From positions 372,001 to 436,000 of the forward strand of contig NZ_JAOTEN010000001.1 in NCBI RefSeq assembly GCF_025628965.1: DNA of 64,000 nt. The letters are read 5' to 3'. Position numbers and translations under genes: made by a program. Of this stretch, positions 27,127 through 35,574 are shown piece after piece (position 1 is the first letter of the stretch; each line of letters opens with the position of its first letter). The DNA comes from Chryseobacterium gilvum. GTDB taxonomy: Bacteria > Bacteroidota > Bacteroidia > Flavobacteriales > Weeksellaceae. The notes under the pieces were generated by a model. It was not told the DNA's origin, did no database searches, and was given only the letters and a program-made list of their open reading frames with translations.

Positions 27127-27582
27127 ATGAAAAATAGTGTATTCTTATTTTCTCTTATTTTTCTTATCACAAGCTGTGAGAAAAAATATCAAAGGCCTGC
27201 AGAATATCAGGTTGATCTTTTTGAAAACGAACGCAACCAGGCCAATCAGCCTTATATTATGAATGAAGATGAAGCCTACGATGCAAGCGAAATGGTTATT
27301 ACCGCCTCAGATATAACCGTTTCAGACAGCTCTGTCGGCCGTGGAAAACCATTTTATATCTACAGGCTGAATTCCGGGCATCTTTTAAAAACAAAAACAG
27401 ATTCTGTAATTCGTTATCCGTTTACTTTTCTGTCAAATCAAAAACTGAATTTTAAAAATAAAGATTCTGTATACATTTATTTGCAAAAGCTGAGTGGATA
27501 CAGATTGATTGCGGAAGAAAAAAAGATAAAATATCAGTGGCTCAAAGCGGCTCCGGTTTATCAGGTGAAAGCTGAACAATAA
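27127..27582 (+). CDS. hypothetical lipoprotein, ~151 aa
   Basis: The lipobox is LITSC (Cys near residue 17) followed by EKKYQRP. The mature region is unrecognised; it is polar with a Ser/Val segment (MVITASDITVSDSSVGRGK) and a beta-rich C-terminal half. It follows the tssBC terminator and precedes mutY by ~40 bp. An ATG six bases upstream (27121) is equally possible. A link to the sheath genes is not supported because a terminator lies between them. Confidence 0.65.
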   Translation: MKNSVFLFSLIFLITSCEKKYQRPAEYQVDLFENERNQANQPYIMNEDEAYDASEMVITASDITVSDSSVGRGKPFYIYRLNSGHLLKTKTDSVIRYPFTFLSNQKLNFKNKDSVYIYLQKLSGYRLIAEEKKIKYQWLKAAPVYQVKAEQ

Positions 27583-27620
27583 AATTTATCTTTGCAGAAG
27601 TATCATAAATAATTACTTTT

Positions 27621-28667
27621 TTGAAAAATATAGAACACGATTCGGGTTTCCATCATATCGGTCACAAGCTTCTGGATTGGTACGGAAAGAATGCGAGAAA
27701 TTTGCCGTTCAGAAATACAAAAGATCCTTACAAAATCTGGATCTGTGAGATCGTTTTTCAGCAGACAAGAATCACACAGGGCCTGAATCATTATAATAAT
27801 TTCATCAAAAGATTTCCGGATGTACAGACTTTAGCCACTGCTGAAGAAGATGAGGTTTTATTATATTGGAAAGGTTTGGGATATTATTCCAGGGCCATTA
27901 ATATTCATAAAGCTGCACAACAGATTATTAATGAATATCACGGGGTTTTTCCTTCAGAATATGAAGAAATTTTACAATTAAAAGGTGTCGGAAAATATAC
28001 TGCCGCTGCCATTTCAAGCATTTGCTTCGGAGCAAAACTTCCTGCCGTTGACGGAAATTTTTACAGAGTGCTGAGCAGGATTTTTGCAGATGATTTCGAT
28101 GTTTCCACTTCACAGGCGTTTACTTATTTTTCACAATTGGCACATTTGATACTTCCGGAAAATGCGGGAGATTTTAATCAGGCGATGATGGATTTAGGGT
28201 CGGAAATATGTAAACCCAAAAATCCGCTTTGTCCGGAATGTCCTTTGCGGGAAGATTGTCTTGCATTTTCGCTTGACCGGGTTTCAGAATTCCCGGTTAA
28301 GAAGAAAAAAGTAAAAACAGTAGATTTAGCGTTAAAATATTATTTTGTTCACAGAGACGGCAGGTTTTTAATTCAGCAGCGAAAAGATGACTTTATCTGG
28401 AAAAAATTATTTGAATTTCCATCTGAGATTCCTGAAGAATTAATTCCGTTTATCAAAAGCGTAAAGATGATCAGTCACAAATTGACCCACAAGAATTTGA
28501 GCATTGAGATTTTTAATGTCGAGGTTGATTCAGCTGAAGTTTGGGAAGATTTCATCGGCAAAAACGAGTATGTTATAACCGATTTTGAAGGATCTCACGA
28601 AAAGTCTTTTCCAAAACCACTGGAAAATTATATTCAGAATTATCACACAGCGTACAGGTTTTTATGA
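27621..28667 (+). CDS. mutY: A/G-specific adenine DNA glycosylase
   Basis: This repair glycosylase removes adenine opposite 8-oxoguanine; 348 residues is normal. It has the helix-hairpin-helix with LKGVGKYTAAAIS (about 120-132), catalytic Glu43 (ICEIVFQQTR) and Asp144 (PAVDGNFYRV), and a 4Fe-4S cluster with CX6CX2CX5C spacing (Cys197, 204, 207, 213). The C-terminal ~115 residues form the NUDIX-like 8-oxoG recognition domain. The start is taken as TTG at 27621; no ATG lies near, and the protein would otherwise lose the first helix. Confidence 0.93.
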   Translation: MKNIEHDSGFHHIGHKLLDWYGKNARNLPFRNTKDPYKIWICEIVFQQTRITQGLNHYNNFIKRFPDVQTLATAEEDEVLLYWKGLGYYSRAINIHKAAQQIINEYHGVFPSEYEEILQLKGVGKYTAAAISSICFGAKLPAVDGNFYRVLSRIFADDFDVSTSQAFTYFSQLAHLILPENAGDFNQAMMDLGSEICKPKNPLCPECPLREDCLAFSLDRVSEFPVKKKKVKTVDLALKYYFVHRDGRFLIQQRKDDFIWKKLFEFPSEIPEELIPFIKSVKMISHKLTHKNLSIEIFNVEVDSAEVWEDFIGKNEYVITDFEGSHEKSFPKPLENYIQNYHTAYRFL

Positions 28668-28918
28668 TTATAAAGTAAGGGCTCTACATAAATGCGATGG
28701 TAATTAATAACTAGTAATAGATTCTTCCTTCGTTAGAATGACAATCGCATGGTAAATCGTTCTTGCTAAAAAGTCCTTTCGAACTTATAAAGTTTAATAA
28801 TCAAATCTTAATATCTTTTGCATTAAAACAAATAAGGTTTAAATAAATTCAGCCATAAACTCATTTAATCCTGAAATTTGTCTTCCGAAATCTGAAATCT
28901 AATTTGTACTTTTGCAAA
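28668..28918. repeat. mutY-gldD intergenic with REP-like inverted repeats
   Basis: No gene is present. TGCGAT (28693-28698) and ATCGCA (28744-28749) frame an inner imperfect dyad (ATTCT ... AGAAT around attcttccttcgttagaatga). This resembles the short palindromic repeats scattered in flavobacterial intergenic DNA; copy number in the genome cannot be tested here. Confidence 0.4.
28907..28914 (+). promoter_or_regulatory. -7 promoter element for gldD (TACTTTTG)
   Basis: This is a full TAnnTTTG match, with only 4 nt between the box and the ATG, so the transcript is probably leaderless. Confidence 0.6.
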
Positions 28919-29476
28919 ATGATTAAAAAAGTCATTTTTATTTTTCTTTCACTGGTTTTATTTTCATGCGAAAAAGAGGCTAATCCAAAGCCTTACGGTG
29001 AATTGCGGTTAGAATACCCGGCTCCGAAATATCATCAATTTGAATCTGACTGTTCGTATACTTTCGAGTACTCAGCTTTTGCAAAAATGACAAATGCAAA
29101 AAAGCCGTGTTGGTTTTATCTGAATTACCCGAAAATGAAAGCGAAAATATTCGTTACCTATTATCCTATTCAGAATGATTTTGCAGATCACGTAAGAGAA
29201 GCTGAAAAAATGGTGTATGAACATACCATCAAAGCCAGCTCCATAGACACAAAATCGTTCGAATATCCTGAGAAAAAAGTCTATGGAAATTTTTATGAGC
29301 TGAAAGGGCAGAGTGCTTCCAATCTTCAGTTTTATGCGACAGACAGCACGAAACATTTTGTAACCGCTTATCTCTATTTTAATACAAGACCAAAACCGGA
29401 TTCTTTAGCTCCTGCTGTGAATTACATCAAAAAAGATATGATGCATTTGCTGGATACTTTTGAGTGGAAAAAATAA
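28919..29476 (+). CDS. gldD: gliding motility lipoprotein GldD
   Basis: This outer-membrane-type lipoprotein of ~185 residues is required for gliding/type IX secretion in flavobacteria that glide; it is also kept in many non-gliding members. The lipobox is LVLFSC (Cys near residue 17), followed by EKEANPKPYGELRLEYP, the family's PKP-x-RLEYP opening, and two Cys (SDCSY and KKPCWF). In Flavobacterium I recall ssb and gldE between mutY and gldD; here mutY is directly followed by gldD and neither is present. Confidence 0.85.
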   Translation: MIKKVIFIFLSLVLFSCEKEANPKPYGELRLEYPAPKYHQFESDCSYTFEYSAFAKMTNAKKPCWFYLNYPKMKAKIFVTYYPIQNDFADHVREAEKMVYEHTIKASSIDTKSFEYPEKKVYGNFYELKGQSASNLQFYATDSTKHFVTAYLYFNTRPKPDSLAPAVNYIKKDMMHLLDTFEWKK

Positions 29477-29480
29477 ATTT

Positions 29481-29601
29481 AAAAATATAAAAATACATAT
29501 GACATCGTAGATTCCATATGACCTTTAAAAAAAAATATAAAAATACATATGACATCGCAAGATTCCATATGGCCTTTAAATAAAATATAAAAATACATAT
29601 G
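29481..29601 (+). repeat. 50-bp tandem repeat (2.4 copies) containing the translation start region
   Basis: Units begin at 29481, 29531 and 29581 (period 50). Each carries AAATATAAAAATACATATG; the third copy supplies the real start codon of the PfkB kinase, and the first two have decoy ATGs at 29499 and 29549 that reach stops after a few codons (ATG ACA TCG TAG in copy 1). Confidence 0.8.
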
Positions 29602-30519
29602 AAACTTTTAGTTGTAGGAAGTGTAGCATTTGATGCGATAGAAACACCATTCGGGAAAACGGATAAAATATTAGGCGGAGCAGCCACGTATATTGGGATT
29701 ACGTCATCAATTCTAGGGGTAAAATCTGGAATTGTTTCTATCGTGGGAGGTGATTTTCCACAAGAGCATCTTGATATGTTCACCGGCAGAGATATTAATA
29801 TTGAAGGCATTGAGATCGTAAAAGAAGGGAAAACTTTTTTCTGGTCCGGAAAATATCATAATGATTTAAATACAAGGGATACTTTAGCAACAGAAGTGAA
29901 TGTTCTGGAGAATTTTGATCCTAAAATCCCAGCTTCTATGCAGGATGCAGATGTACTTCTTTTAGGAAACCTGCATCCCGGAGTTCAGCTTTCGGTTCTT
30001 GAAAAAATGAATCAGCGTCCGAAGCTTGTCATTTTAGACACCATGAATTTCTGGATGGATTCTGCAATGGATATTTTGAAGGAAATGATTGCCAAAACTG
30101 ATGTGATCAGCATCAATGACGAGGAAGCAAGACAGCTTTCAGGGGAATATTCTCTGGTAAAAGCGGCAAAGAAAATCCATACAATGGGACCAAAATTTGT
30201 GATTATCAAAAAAGGGGAGCATGGTGCATTGCTTTTCCATGATGATAAGATTTTCGCGATTCCTGCGCTTCCTCTGGAAGAAGTTTTCGATCCTACAGGA
30301 GCCGGAGATACTTTTGCGGGAGGTTTCGCGGCATATCTAGCCAAAAAGGGAAAATTTGATTTTGAAACCATGAAATCTGCATTGATCGTGGGTTCTGCAA
30401 TGGCATCTTTTACCGTTGAAAAATTCGGGACCGAAAGAATCGAAGAAGTGACCGAAGCAGATATGCTGAAAAGGGTAAAAGAATTCAAAGAATTGACTAC
30501 TTTTGAGGTTGAGCTTTAA
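29599..30519 (+). CDS. PfkB-family sugar/nucleoside kinase
   Basis: This is a ribokinase-superfamily kinase of 306 residues. The N-terminal substrate lid begins LLVVGSVAFDAIETPFGK, with the GGAATYIG motif at ~31-38. The C-terminal PfkB signature DPTGAGDTFAGGF carries the anion hole and catalytic Asp (about 236-248). The substrate (adenosine, ribose or another sugar) cannot be told. Its start region has been tandemly triplicated, which could alter ribosome access. Confidence 0.9.
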   Translation: MKLLVVGSVAFDAIETPFGKTDKILGGAATYIGITSSILGVKSGIVSIVGGDFPQEHLDMFTGRDINIEGIEIVKEGKTFFWSGKYHNDLNTRDTLATEVNVLENFDPKIPASMQDADVLLLGNLHPGVQLSVLEKMNQRPKLVILDTMNFWMDSAMDILKEMIAKTDVISINDEEARQLSGEYSLVKAAKKIHTMGPKFVIIKKGEHGALLFHDDKIFAIPALPLEEVFDPTGAGDTFAGGFAAYLAKKGKFDFETMKSALIVGSAMASFTVEKFGTERIEEVTEADMLKRVKEFKELTTFEVEL

Positions 30520-30579
30520 TCATCAAGCTTTTTAAGAAATATTTATAATAAAAAATTAAGGTAAATTCATTAAGAATTC

Positions 30580-30587
30580 TAAATTTG
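30580..30587 (+). promoter_or_regulatory. -7 promoter element for the SurA-like gene (TAAATTTG)
   Basis: This is a full TAnnTTTG match, 21 nt before the ATG at 30609. Confidence 0.5.
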
Positions 30588-30608
30588 CAACTCGTTTAAA
30601 ATAGTAAA

Positions 30609-31976
30609 ATGATAAATAAATTAAAAATCGCTTTTCTTTTTGGGATTTTTGTCCTGTTGTTTTCTACACAGGTAAAAGCTCAGCTCAAGCCAGGTCAGCT
30701 AATAGACGGTATTGCAGCGGTGATAGGCGATGAAATTGTTCTGGAATCTGATGTAGATGAGCAGATGAATTATGCAAAACAGCAAGGTGCTGCGAGCGCA
30801 GATAAATGTGATTTTCTTGAAAATCTGATCAATAACAAACTTCTCGTATACGAAGCGAAAAAAGATACCCTGATCGAAAACCGTTCTGCAGCAATCAAAG
30901 AGCAGGCAAATGCAAAATACAATCAGTTGCTGTCCCAGTTTCCGGATGAGAAATCAATGCTGACTGCATACAAATTCAGAACAGGTTATGAAATGAAAAA
31001 TGCGATCGAAAAAATAGATACAGATACCTATTACGGTCAGGCAAAATATCAGAGAATTACCGAGAAAGCAGATGTTACACCCAATGAAGTAACAGATTTT
31101 TATAATTTGTATAAAGCCCAGCTTCCTGAAATCAAAGACGAAGTTTCTCTGTCACAGATTATGGCGTACCCTAAATTAACGGAAGCTCATAAAGACGAGC
31201 TGATTAATAAGCTGAAAAAAATAAAGCAGGATATTTTAGCAGGCGAAACTTTCGAAAGCCAGGCAAGAATTTATTCCGAAGATCCGGGTTCTGCCCCGAA
31301 TGGAGGTTTGATGAAGAATGTATATAAAGGTCAAATGGTAAAACCGTTTGAAGCTGCAGCACTTAATCTACAGGAAGGTGATATTTCGGATCCTATAGAA
31401 TCTGAATTCGGTTTTCATATTATCCAGCTGGTTAAAAAATCAGGAAAAGCATACGATGCAAGACATATTCTTTTGATGGCAACACCTACAACGGATGAAA
31501 TCAATACTGCTAAAAAGAAATTAGACAGTATAAGAGGCCTCATTCTTGCCGGTAAATTGACGTTTAAAGATGCTTCTTTCAAATATTCGGATGACAAAAA
31601 AACCAAATTCAATGCAGGAGTAATTTCAGGCGCGGACGGTTCAAGTAAGATTGAAAGAGAAAGTGTCCCGGGAACCATAAGCTACGAATTGGCGGGTTTA
31701 AATAAGAATGACATTACTACCGCTTTTGATGATGAAGACGAAAGAAAAAGAAAAGTAGTGAAAATTATTAAAATCGAAGATGTAATCCCCGCACATCAGA
31801 TCACTCTGGAGACAGATTACGACAGGATAAAACAGATGGCGCTCAACAAAAAAAGGAATGAAATGATTGAAAAGTTTGTTAACTCAAAATTGCCAACCAC
31901 CTTCATCTCTATCGACGGCCGTTATGATTCTTGTAATTTTAAAGGAAACTGGAAAAAAGAATCTCTTAAAAAATAA
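30609..31976 (+). CDS. SurA-like periplasmic peptidylprolyl isomerase
   Basis: This is a periplasmic foldase of 455 residues: signal peptide (FLFGIFVLLFSTQVKAQ), an N-terminal SurA-type chaperone module with GIAAVIGDEIVLESDVDEQ, and two parvulin (PpiC-type) domains, the first at about 175-280 (EVSLSQIMAYP ... YSEDPGSAPNGG) and the second at about 280-390 (AYDARHILLMATP). SurA homologues escort outer-membrane beta-barrel proteins. It is monocistronic with its own promoter and terminator. Confidence 0.9.
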   Translation: MINKLKIAFLFGIFVLLFSTQVKAQLKPGQLIDGIAAVIGDEIVLESDVDEQMNYAKQQGAASADKCDFLENLINNKLLVYEAKKDTLIENRSAAIKEQANAKYNQLLSQFPDEKSMLTAYKFRTGYEMKNAIEKIDTDTYYGQAKYQRITEKADVTPNEVTDFYNLYKAQLPEIKDEVSLSQIMAYPKLTEAHKDELINKLKKIKQDILAGETFESQARIYSEDPGSAPNGGLMKNVYKGQMVKPFEAAALNLQEGDISDPIESEFGFHIIQLVKKSGKAYDARHILLMATPTTDEINTAKKKLDSIRGLILAGKLTFKDASFKYSDDKKTKFNAGVISGADGSSKIERESVPGTISYELAGLNKNDITTAFDDEDERKRKVVKIIKIEDVIPAHQITLETDYDRIKQMALNKKRNEMIEKFVNSKLPTTFISIDGRYDSCNFKGNWKKESLKK

Positions 31977-31982
31977 AACATC

Positions 31983-32011
31983 AACCTTCAGGATTTCTGG
32001 AGGTTTTTTTA
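31983..32011 (+). terminator. intrinsic terminator after the SurA-like gene
   Basis: AACCTTCAG pairs with CTGGAGGTT (one G-T pair), followed by T7. Confidence 0.8.
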
Positions 32012-32111
32012 TGTAAAAAATAACCGGGATACCTTATAAAATCTGCGTTTTTATTATTTTTACAGCATGAGCAATTTTATAGATTTCAGTTCGGCAAAAA
32101 AACTTCATCAG

Positions 32112-33056
32112 ATGCAGGAAAACAGCAACAGGATCACACAATTATTTAATATTCAATATCCGATCATTCAGGCAGGAATGATTTGGCATTCCGGATGGAA
32201 ACTGGCTTCTGCGGTATCCAATTGTGGCGGGTTGGGTTTAATTGGTTCTGCAAGTATGTATCCCGATATTTTACGGGAAAATATTCAGAAATGTAAAAAA
32301 GCTACTGACAAACCTTTTGGGGTAAACGTTGCCCTGCTTTATCCAAATTTAGAAGAAATTATCAATATTATTTTGGAAGAAGGCGTAAAAATCGTTTTTA
32401 CGTCTGCCGGAAGTCCGAAAGCCTATACAGAAACCCTTAAAAAGGAAGGAATAAAAGTAGCTCATGTCGTTTCTTCAACAAAATTTGCCGTAAAATGTGA
32501 AGATGCAGGAGTGGATGCCATCGTCGCTGAAGGCTTTGAAGCAGGCGGTCACAACGGAAGGGATGAAACGACAACTTTTTGTCTGATTCCGAATGTAAGA
32601 AAACATATTTCAAAACCATTAATTGCAGCCGGTGGAATTGCCTTAGGATCACAAATAAAAGCAGCAATGATTCTCGGTGCAGACGGAGTGCAGATCGGTT
32701 CTCGTTTTGCAGCAACGGTTGAGGCGAGTGCACACGACAATTGGAAAAAGAAAATTACAGAACTTGAGGAAGGTGATACCCATTTGACATTAAAGGAATT
32801 GGCACCTGTACGAATGGTTAAAAATAAATTCTTTAATGAGCTTGAAGATATCTACAATACCGGAAGAAATAAGGAGTCTTTAATTGCATCTTTAGGTAGG
32901 GCAAGAGCTAAAAAAGGAATGTTTGAAGGTGATATGGAAGAAGGTGAGCTGGAAATCGGCCAGGTTTCCGCATTAATTGATGAGGTACTTCCGGTAGAAA
33001 CAGTTTTCAATAATCTGCTGAAAGAGTTTGAGGAAGTGAAAATGCCTCAGTGGTAA
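32112..33056 (+). CDS. nitronate monooxygenase family FMN protein
   Basis: This is a TIM-barrel FMN enzyme of the 2-nitropropane dioxygenase/FabK-like family, ~314 residues. It opens NRITQLFNIQYPIIQAGM and shows NCGGLGLIGSASM, KPFGVNVALLYP, the active-site region VAEGFEAGGHNGRDE and AAGGIALGSQI with GADGVQIGSRF. The substrate is unknown (nitronates or enoyl groups). The start is uncertain: an ATG at 32067 adds 15 residues and lies 4 nt after a -7-like TATTTTTA (32055-32062); the ATG at 32112 matches the usual family N-terminus. Confidence 0.85.
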   Translation: MQENSNRITQLFNIQYPIIQAGMIWHSGWKLASAVSNCGGLGLIGSASMYPDILRENIQKCKKATDKPFGVNVALLYPNLEEIINIILEEGVKIVFTSAGSPKAYTETLKKEGIKVAHVVSSTKFAVKCEDAGVDAIVAEGFEAGGHNGRDETTTFCLIPNVRKHISKPLIAAGGIALGSQIKAAMILGADGVQIGSRFAATVEASAHDNWKKKITELEEGDTHLTLKELAPVRMVKNKFFNELEDIYNTGRNKESLIASLGRARAKKGMFEGDMEEGELEIGQVSALIDEVLPVETVFNNLLKEFEEVKMPQW

Positions 33057-33084
33057 CAAAGATTTCAATTAAAAGTTATATATG

Positions 33085-33114
33085 AATAAAGGAACTTTAA
33101 AAAGTTCCTTTATT
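33085..33114. terminator. bidirectional terminator, 14-bp perfect inverted repeat
   Basis: AATAAAGGAACTTT (33085-33098) and AAAGTTCCTTTATT (33101-33114) form a perfect hairpin with a two-base centre between convergent genes. It covers the last codons of the rhodanese gene. Confidence 0.75.
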
Positions 33115-33396
33115 TGCTTCTAGATGTGCCTTCAATTCAGACCAGCCACCGCCGTTGTAGCCTTCCTTCAGGCCTTCAGCATTAAGATATTCCAATGCTT
33201 TTCCGCTTCTGTTTCCGCTTCTGCAAAAAAGGACAACAGGTTTTTCGATGGATAAAATTTCATCTTTTCGGTCTTCCACTTCTCCTAATGGGATGTTTTT
33301 TGCCCCTTCTATATTTCCGTCCATTTCCAGTTCCATAGGTTCGCGGACGTCAATCAATTCGTAATTTCCTGCTTTTAAAACTTCTGCTAATGACAT
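33097..33396 (-). CDS. single-domain rhodanese-like protein
   Basis: This is a cytoplasmic 99-residue sulfurtransferase domain, the usual size for single-domain GlpE/PspE-like proteins. It has YELIDVREPMELE near residue 12 and the active-site loop FCRSGNRSGKA with catalytic Cys58. The 3' end lies in the bidirectional terminator. Its in vivo sulfur acceptor is unknown. Confidence 0.9.
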   Translation of the reverse strand: MSLAEVLKAGNYELIDVREPMELEMDGNIEGAKNIPLGEVEDRKDEILSIEKPVVLFCRSGNRSGKALEYLNAEGLKEGYNGGGWSELKAHLEANKGTF

Positions 33397-33482
33397 ACTG
33401 TTGATATTTAGTGATTAATTTAAGAAAAAAGATAAATAACGTTTTCATTTATCCCAATCCCAACAAATTTATAAAATAATCT

Positions 33483-33490
33483 TAGTTTTG
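33483..33490 (+). promoter_or_regulatory. -7 promoter element for queG (TAGTTTTG)
   Basis: This is a full TAnnTTTG match, 12 nt before the ATG at 33503. Confidence 0.55.
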
Positions 33491-33502
33491 CAATGAGAAA
33501 TC

Positions 33503-34447
33503 ATGAATTCTATAACCGAAAAATATACGCAAATCATTAAATCCAAAGCTAAACGTTTTGGGTTTCAAAATTGTGGGGTCTCAAAAGCCGGTTTTTTGGA
33601 AGAAGAAGCGCAGAATCTCGAAAACTGGCTTAAAAATGATTTTCATGGCGAGATGAAATATATGGAAAACCATTTTGACAAAAGACTTGACCCAAGATTA
33701 TTGGTGGAAGGATCAAAATCGGTTATTTCGCTTTCTTATAACTATTTCCCCGAAGAAAAGATTTCAACTTTAGAGAATTTCAAAATTTCAAAATATGCCT
33801 ATGCGGAAGATTATCATGAAGTAATAAAAGATATTCTCCGCGAAATGATGGAAGAACTACAAGAGGAAATCGGCAGTTTTGCATTCCGTGTTTTTGTAGA
33901 TTCGGCCCCGGTTCTGGAACGAAGCTGGGCAAAAAAATCAGGAATTGGCTGGGTCGGGAAAAATGCCAATTTAATTACAAAACAAAGCGGCTCATTTTAT
34001 TTTTTGGCAGAGATCATATGCGATTTAGAATTATTGCCCGATCATGAAACGACAGATCATTGCGGAAGCTGCAGAAAATGTATTGATGCATGTCCAACAG
34101 ATGCCATTGTTTCAGATAAGATCATTGACGGAAGCAAGTGTATTTCGTATGCGACTATTGAGCTTAAAAGCGAAATTCCAGAATTTTTTAAAGATAGGAT
34201 GGAAGACTGGATGTTTGGCTGCGATATCTGTCAGGATGTTTGCCCGTGGAACCGTTTTGCGGCGCCTAATTTTCAGGCTAAATTTCGACCGAATGACGCA
34301 TTGAAAAATTTCAAAAAAGGCGAATGGAAAGAGCTTACACAGGAAATATTTTCTGAAATATTTAAAAAATCCCCGGTAAAAAGAACGAAGTTTTCAGGGT
34401 TAATAAGGAATATTGAGTTTTTGAGCCGTTCTGAGCCATTGAAGTAG
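33503..34447 (+). CDS. queG: epoxyqueuosine reductase
   Basis: This enzyme carries out the last step of queuosine synthesis in tRNA: reduction of epoxyqueuosine with a cobalamin and two 4Fe-4S clusters. The 314 residues include [19 protein letters not shown] (cobalamin-site region, about 130-150), the ferredoxin motif [16 protein letters not shown] (about 190) and [11 protein letters not shown] (about 245). The C-terminal HEAT-like extension found in some homologues is absent. It is monocistronic. Confidence 0.94.
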   Translation: MNSITEKYTQIIKSKAKRFGFQNCGVSKAGFLEEEAQNLENWLKNDFHGEMKYMENHFDKRLDPRLLVEGSKSVISLSYNYFPEEKISTLENFKISKYAYAEDYHEVIKDILREMMEELQEEIGSFAFRVFVDSAPVLERSWAKKSGIGWVGKNANLITKQSGSFYFLAEIICDLELLPDHETTDHCGSCRKCIDACPTDAIVSDKIIDGSKCISYATIELKSEIPEFFKDRMEDWMFGCDICQDVCPWNRFAAPNFQAKFRPNDALKNFKKGEWKELTQEIFSEIFKKSPVKRTKFSGLIRNIEFLSRSEPLK

Positions 34448-34566
34448 TTGATATCGGTAGAAATAGCGGTTCGGAAAATTTTATTTTCCAAAAAACGAGA
34501 GCGGTGCAATTTACCTTAAACAACAATTTAAGGAGAACGGAAAATAACAGTAGAAAAAAAAGTTGA

Positions 34567-34647
34567 TCAGCGTTTTTTAGGGACTCTTTTAGGCGCTGTT
34601 TTTACTCTTACTTTAATTCTTTTCTGAGATTTGGTGTTTTTGTGCAT
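34567..34647 (-). CDS. tiny, very basic protein, 26 aa (possible ribosome-associated peptide)
   Basis: The reverse-strand ATG at 34645-34647 opens MHKNTKSQKRIKVRVKTAPK and ends RVPKKR, with the stop at 34567-34569. Twelve of 26 residues are Lys or Arg, and there is no acidic residue. A -7-like TAACTTTA lies at 34667-34674 on the same strand. Small basic peptides of this kind are common ribosomal accessories; a Bacteroidota-specific 50S protein (bL38) and Thx are known examples of the class, but I cannot equate it with either. It could still be a chance ORF. Confidence 0.45.
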   Translation of the reverse strand: MHKNTKSQKRIKVRVKTAPKRVPKKR

Positions 34648-34743
34648 ATTTCTGAGGTTTGTATTCTAAAGTTAAGGATTTCTGAATTAAATAAAATATT
34701 TTTACTGGAAATTATCATTAAATTTTATTAATCTGTATTAAAC

Positions 34744-35427
34744 ATGCGTGCAAAAGTTATAATCATCTATATTCTTAAAACATTGGGAATTATTCTGGGG
34801 ATTGTCGTTATATATGCTCTTTTGGGTTATCTGCTTCCTTTTATAGAGGTTTCAGCGAAAGAAGATGGCGAGAAAAAAGAAATTCCTGTTTACATTTACA
34901 CCAATGGTGTGCACACCGATATTGTGATGCCCGTAAAAAATGATCTTCACGACTGGAGTGCAAAAATTCCTTTTGCCAATACCATTTCAAAGAAAACCGG
35001 GTATCAGTTTGTAGGAATCGGGTGGGGTGATAAAGGTTTTTATCTGGATACCCCAACCTGGGCAGACCTGAAATTTTCTACGGCTTTTAAAGCCGCTTTC
35101 TGGCTGAGCGAATCTGCAATGCACTGCTCTTATTACAATTCTATGACAGAAGCGGCAGACTGTAAAAAAATAATGATCAGCAAAAAACAATATGCAGATC
35201 TGGTGAAATTTGTAGATGATAAATTTGATAAAGACCAAAACGGGAATTATATTCTGATTCCTACCAAAGCGGTATATGGCGATAACGATGCATTTTACGA
35301 TGCGCAGGGAAGATACAGTTTTCTCAATACCTGCAATACTTGGGCAAATAATGCACTGAAAGCGGCCGGACAAAAAGCTGCACTCTGGACTCCTTCTGAT
35401 TATGGGATATTTCTGCACTATAAGTAA
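34744..35427 (+). CDS. DUF2459/TIGR02117 family membrane-anchored protein
   Basis: This 227-residue protein has an N-terminal transmembrane anchor (IIIYILKTLGIILGIVVIYALLGYLLPF) and a periplasmic domain with family hallmarks: YIYTNGVHTDIVMPVKND near residue 50, FVGIGWGDKGFYLDTPTWAD near 95, MHCSYY near 125 and FLNTCNTWANNALKAAG near 200. The conserved His/Cys pattern recalls an NlpC-like fold, but function is unknown. Confidence 0.85.
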   Translation: MRAKVIIIYILKTLGIILGIVVIYALLGYLLPFIEVSAKEDGEKKEIPVYIYTNGVHTDIVMPVKNDLHDWSAKIPFANTISKKTGYQFVGIGWGDKGFYLDTPTWADLKFSTAFKAAFWLSESAMHCSYYNSMTEAADCKKIMISKKQYADLVKFVDDKFDKDQNGNYILIPTKAVYGDNDAFYDAQGRYSFLNTCNTWANNALKAAGQKAALWTPSDYGIFLHYK

Positions 35428-35550
35428 CAATTGAAATATTGATTTTTACGGTAATACTTACAATTGTTTTTCCTACCAGTATTATTTTGACAAGAATTGA
35501 AATAAATATTCCAAAATTTAATCATAATAATTCTACTGTGTATAAATCCT

Positions 35551-35558
35551 TATATTTG
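35551..35558 (+). promoter_or_regulatory. -7 promoter element for the acyltransferase (TATATTTG)
   Basis: This is a full TAnnTTTG match, 16 nt before the TTG start at 35575. Confidence 0.5.
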
Positions 35559-35574
35559 AACAAACATACAAATA

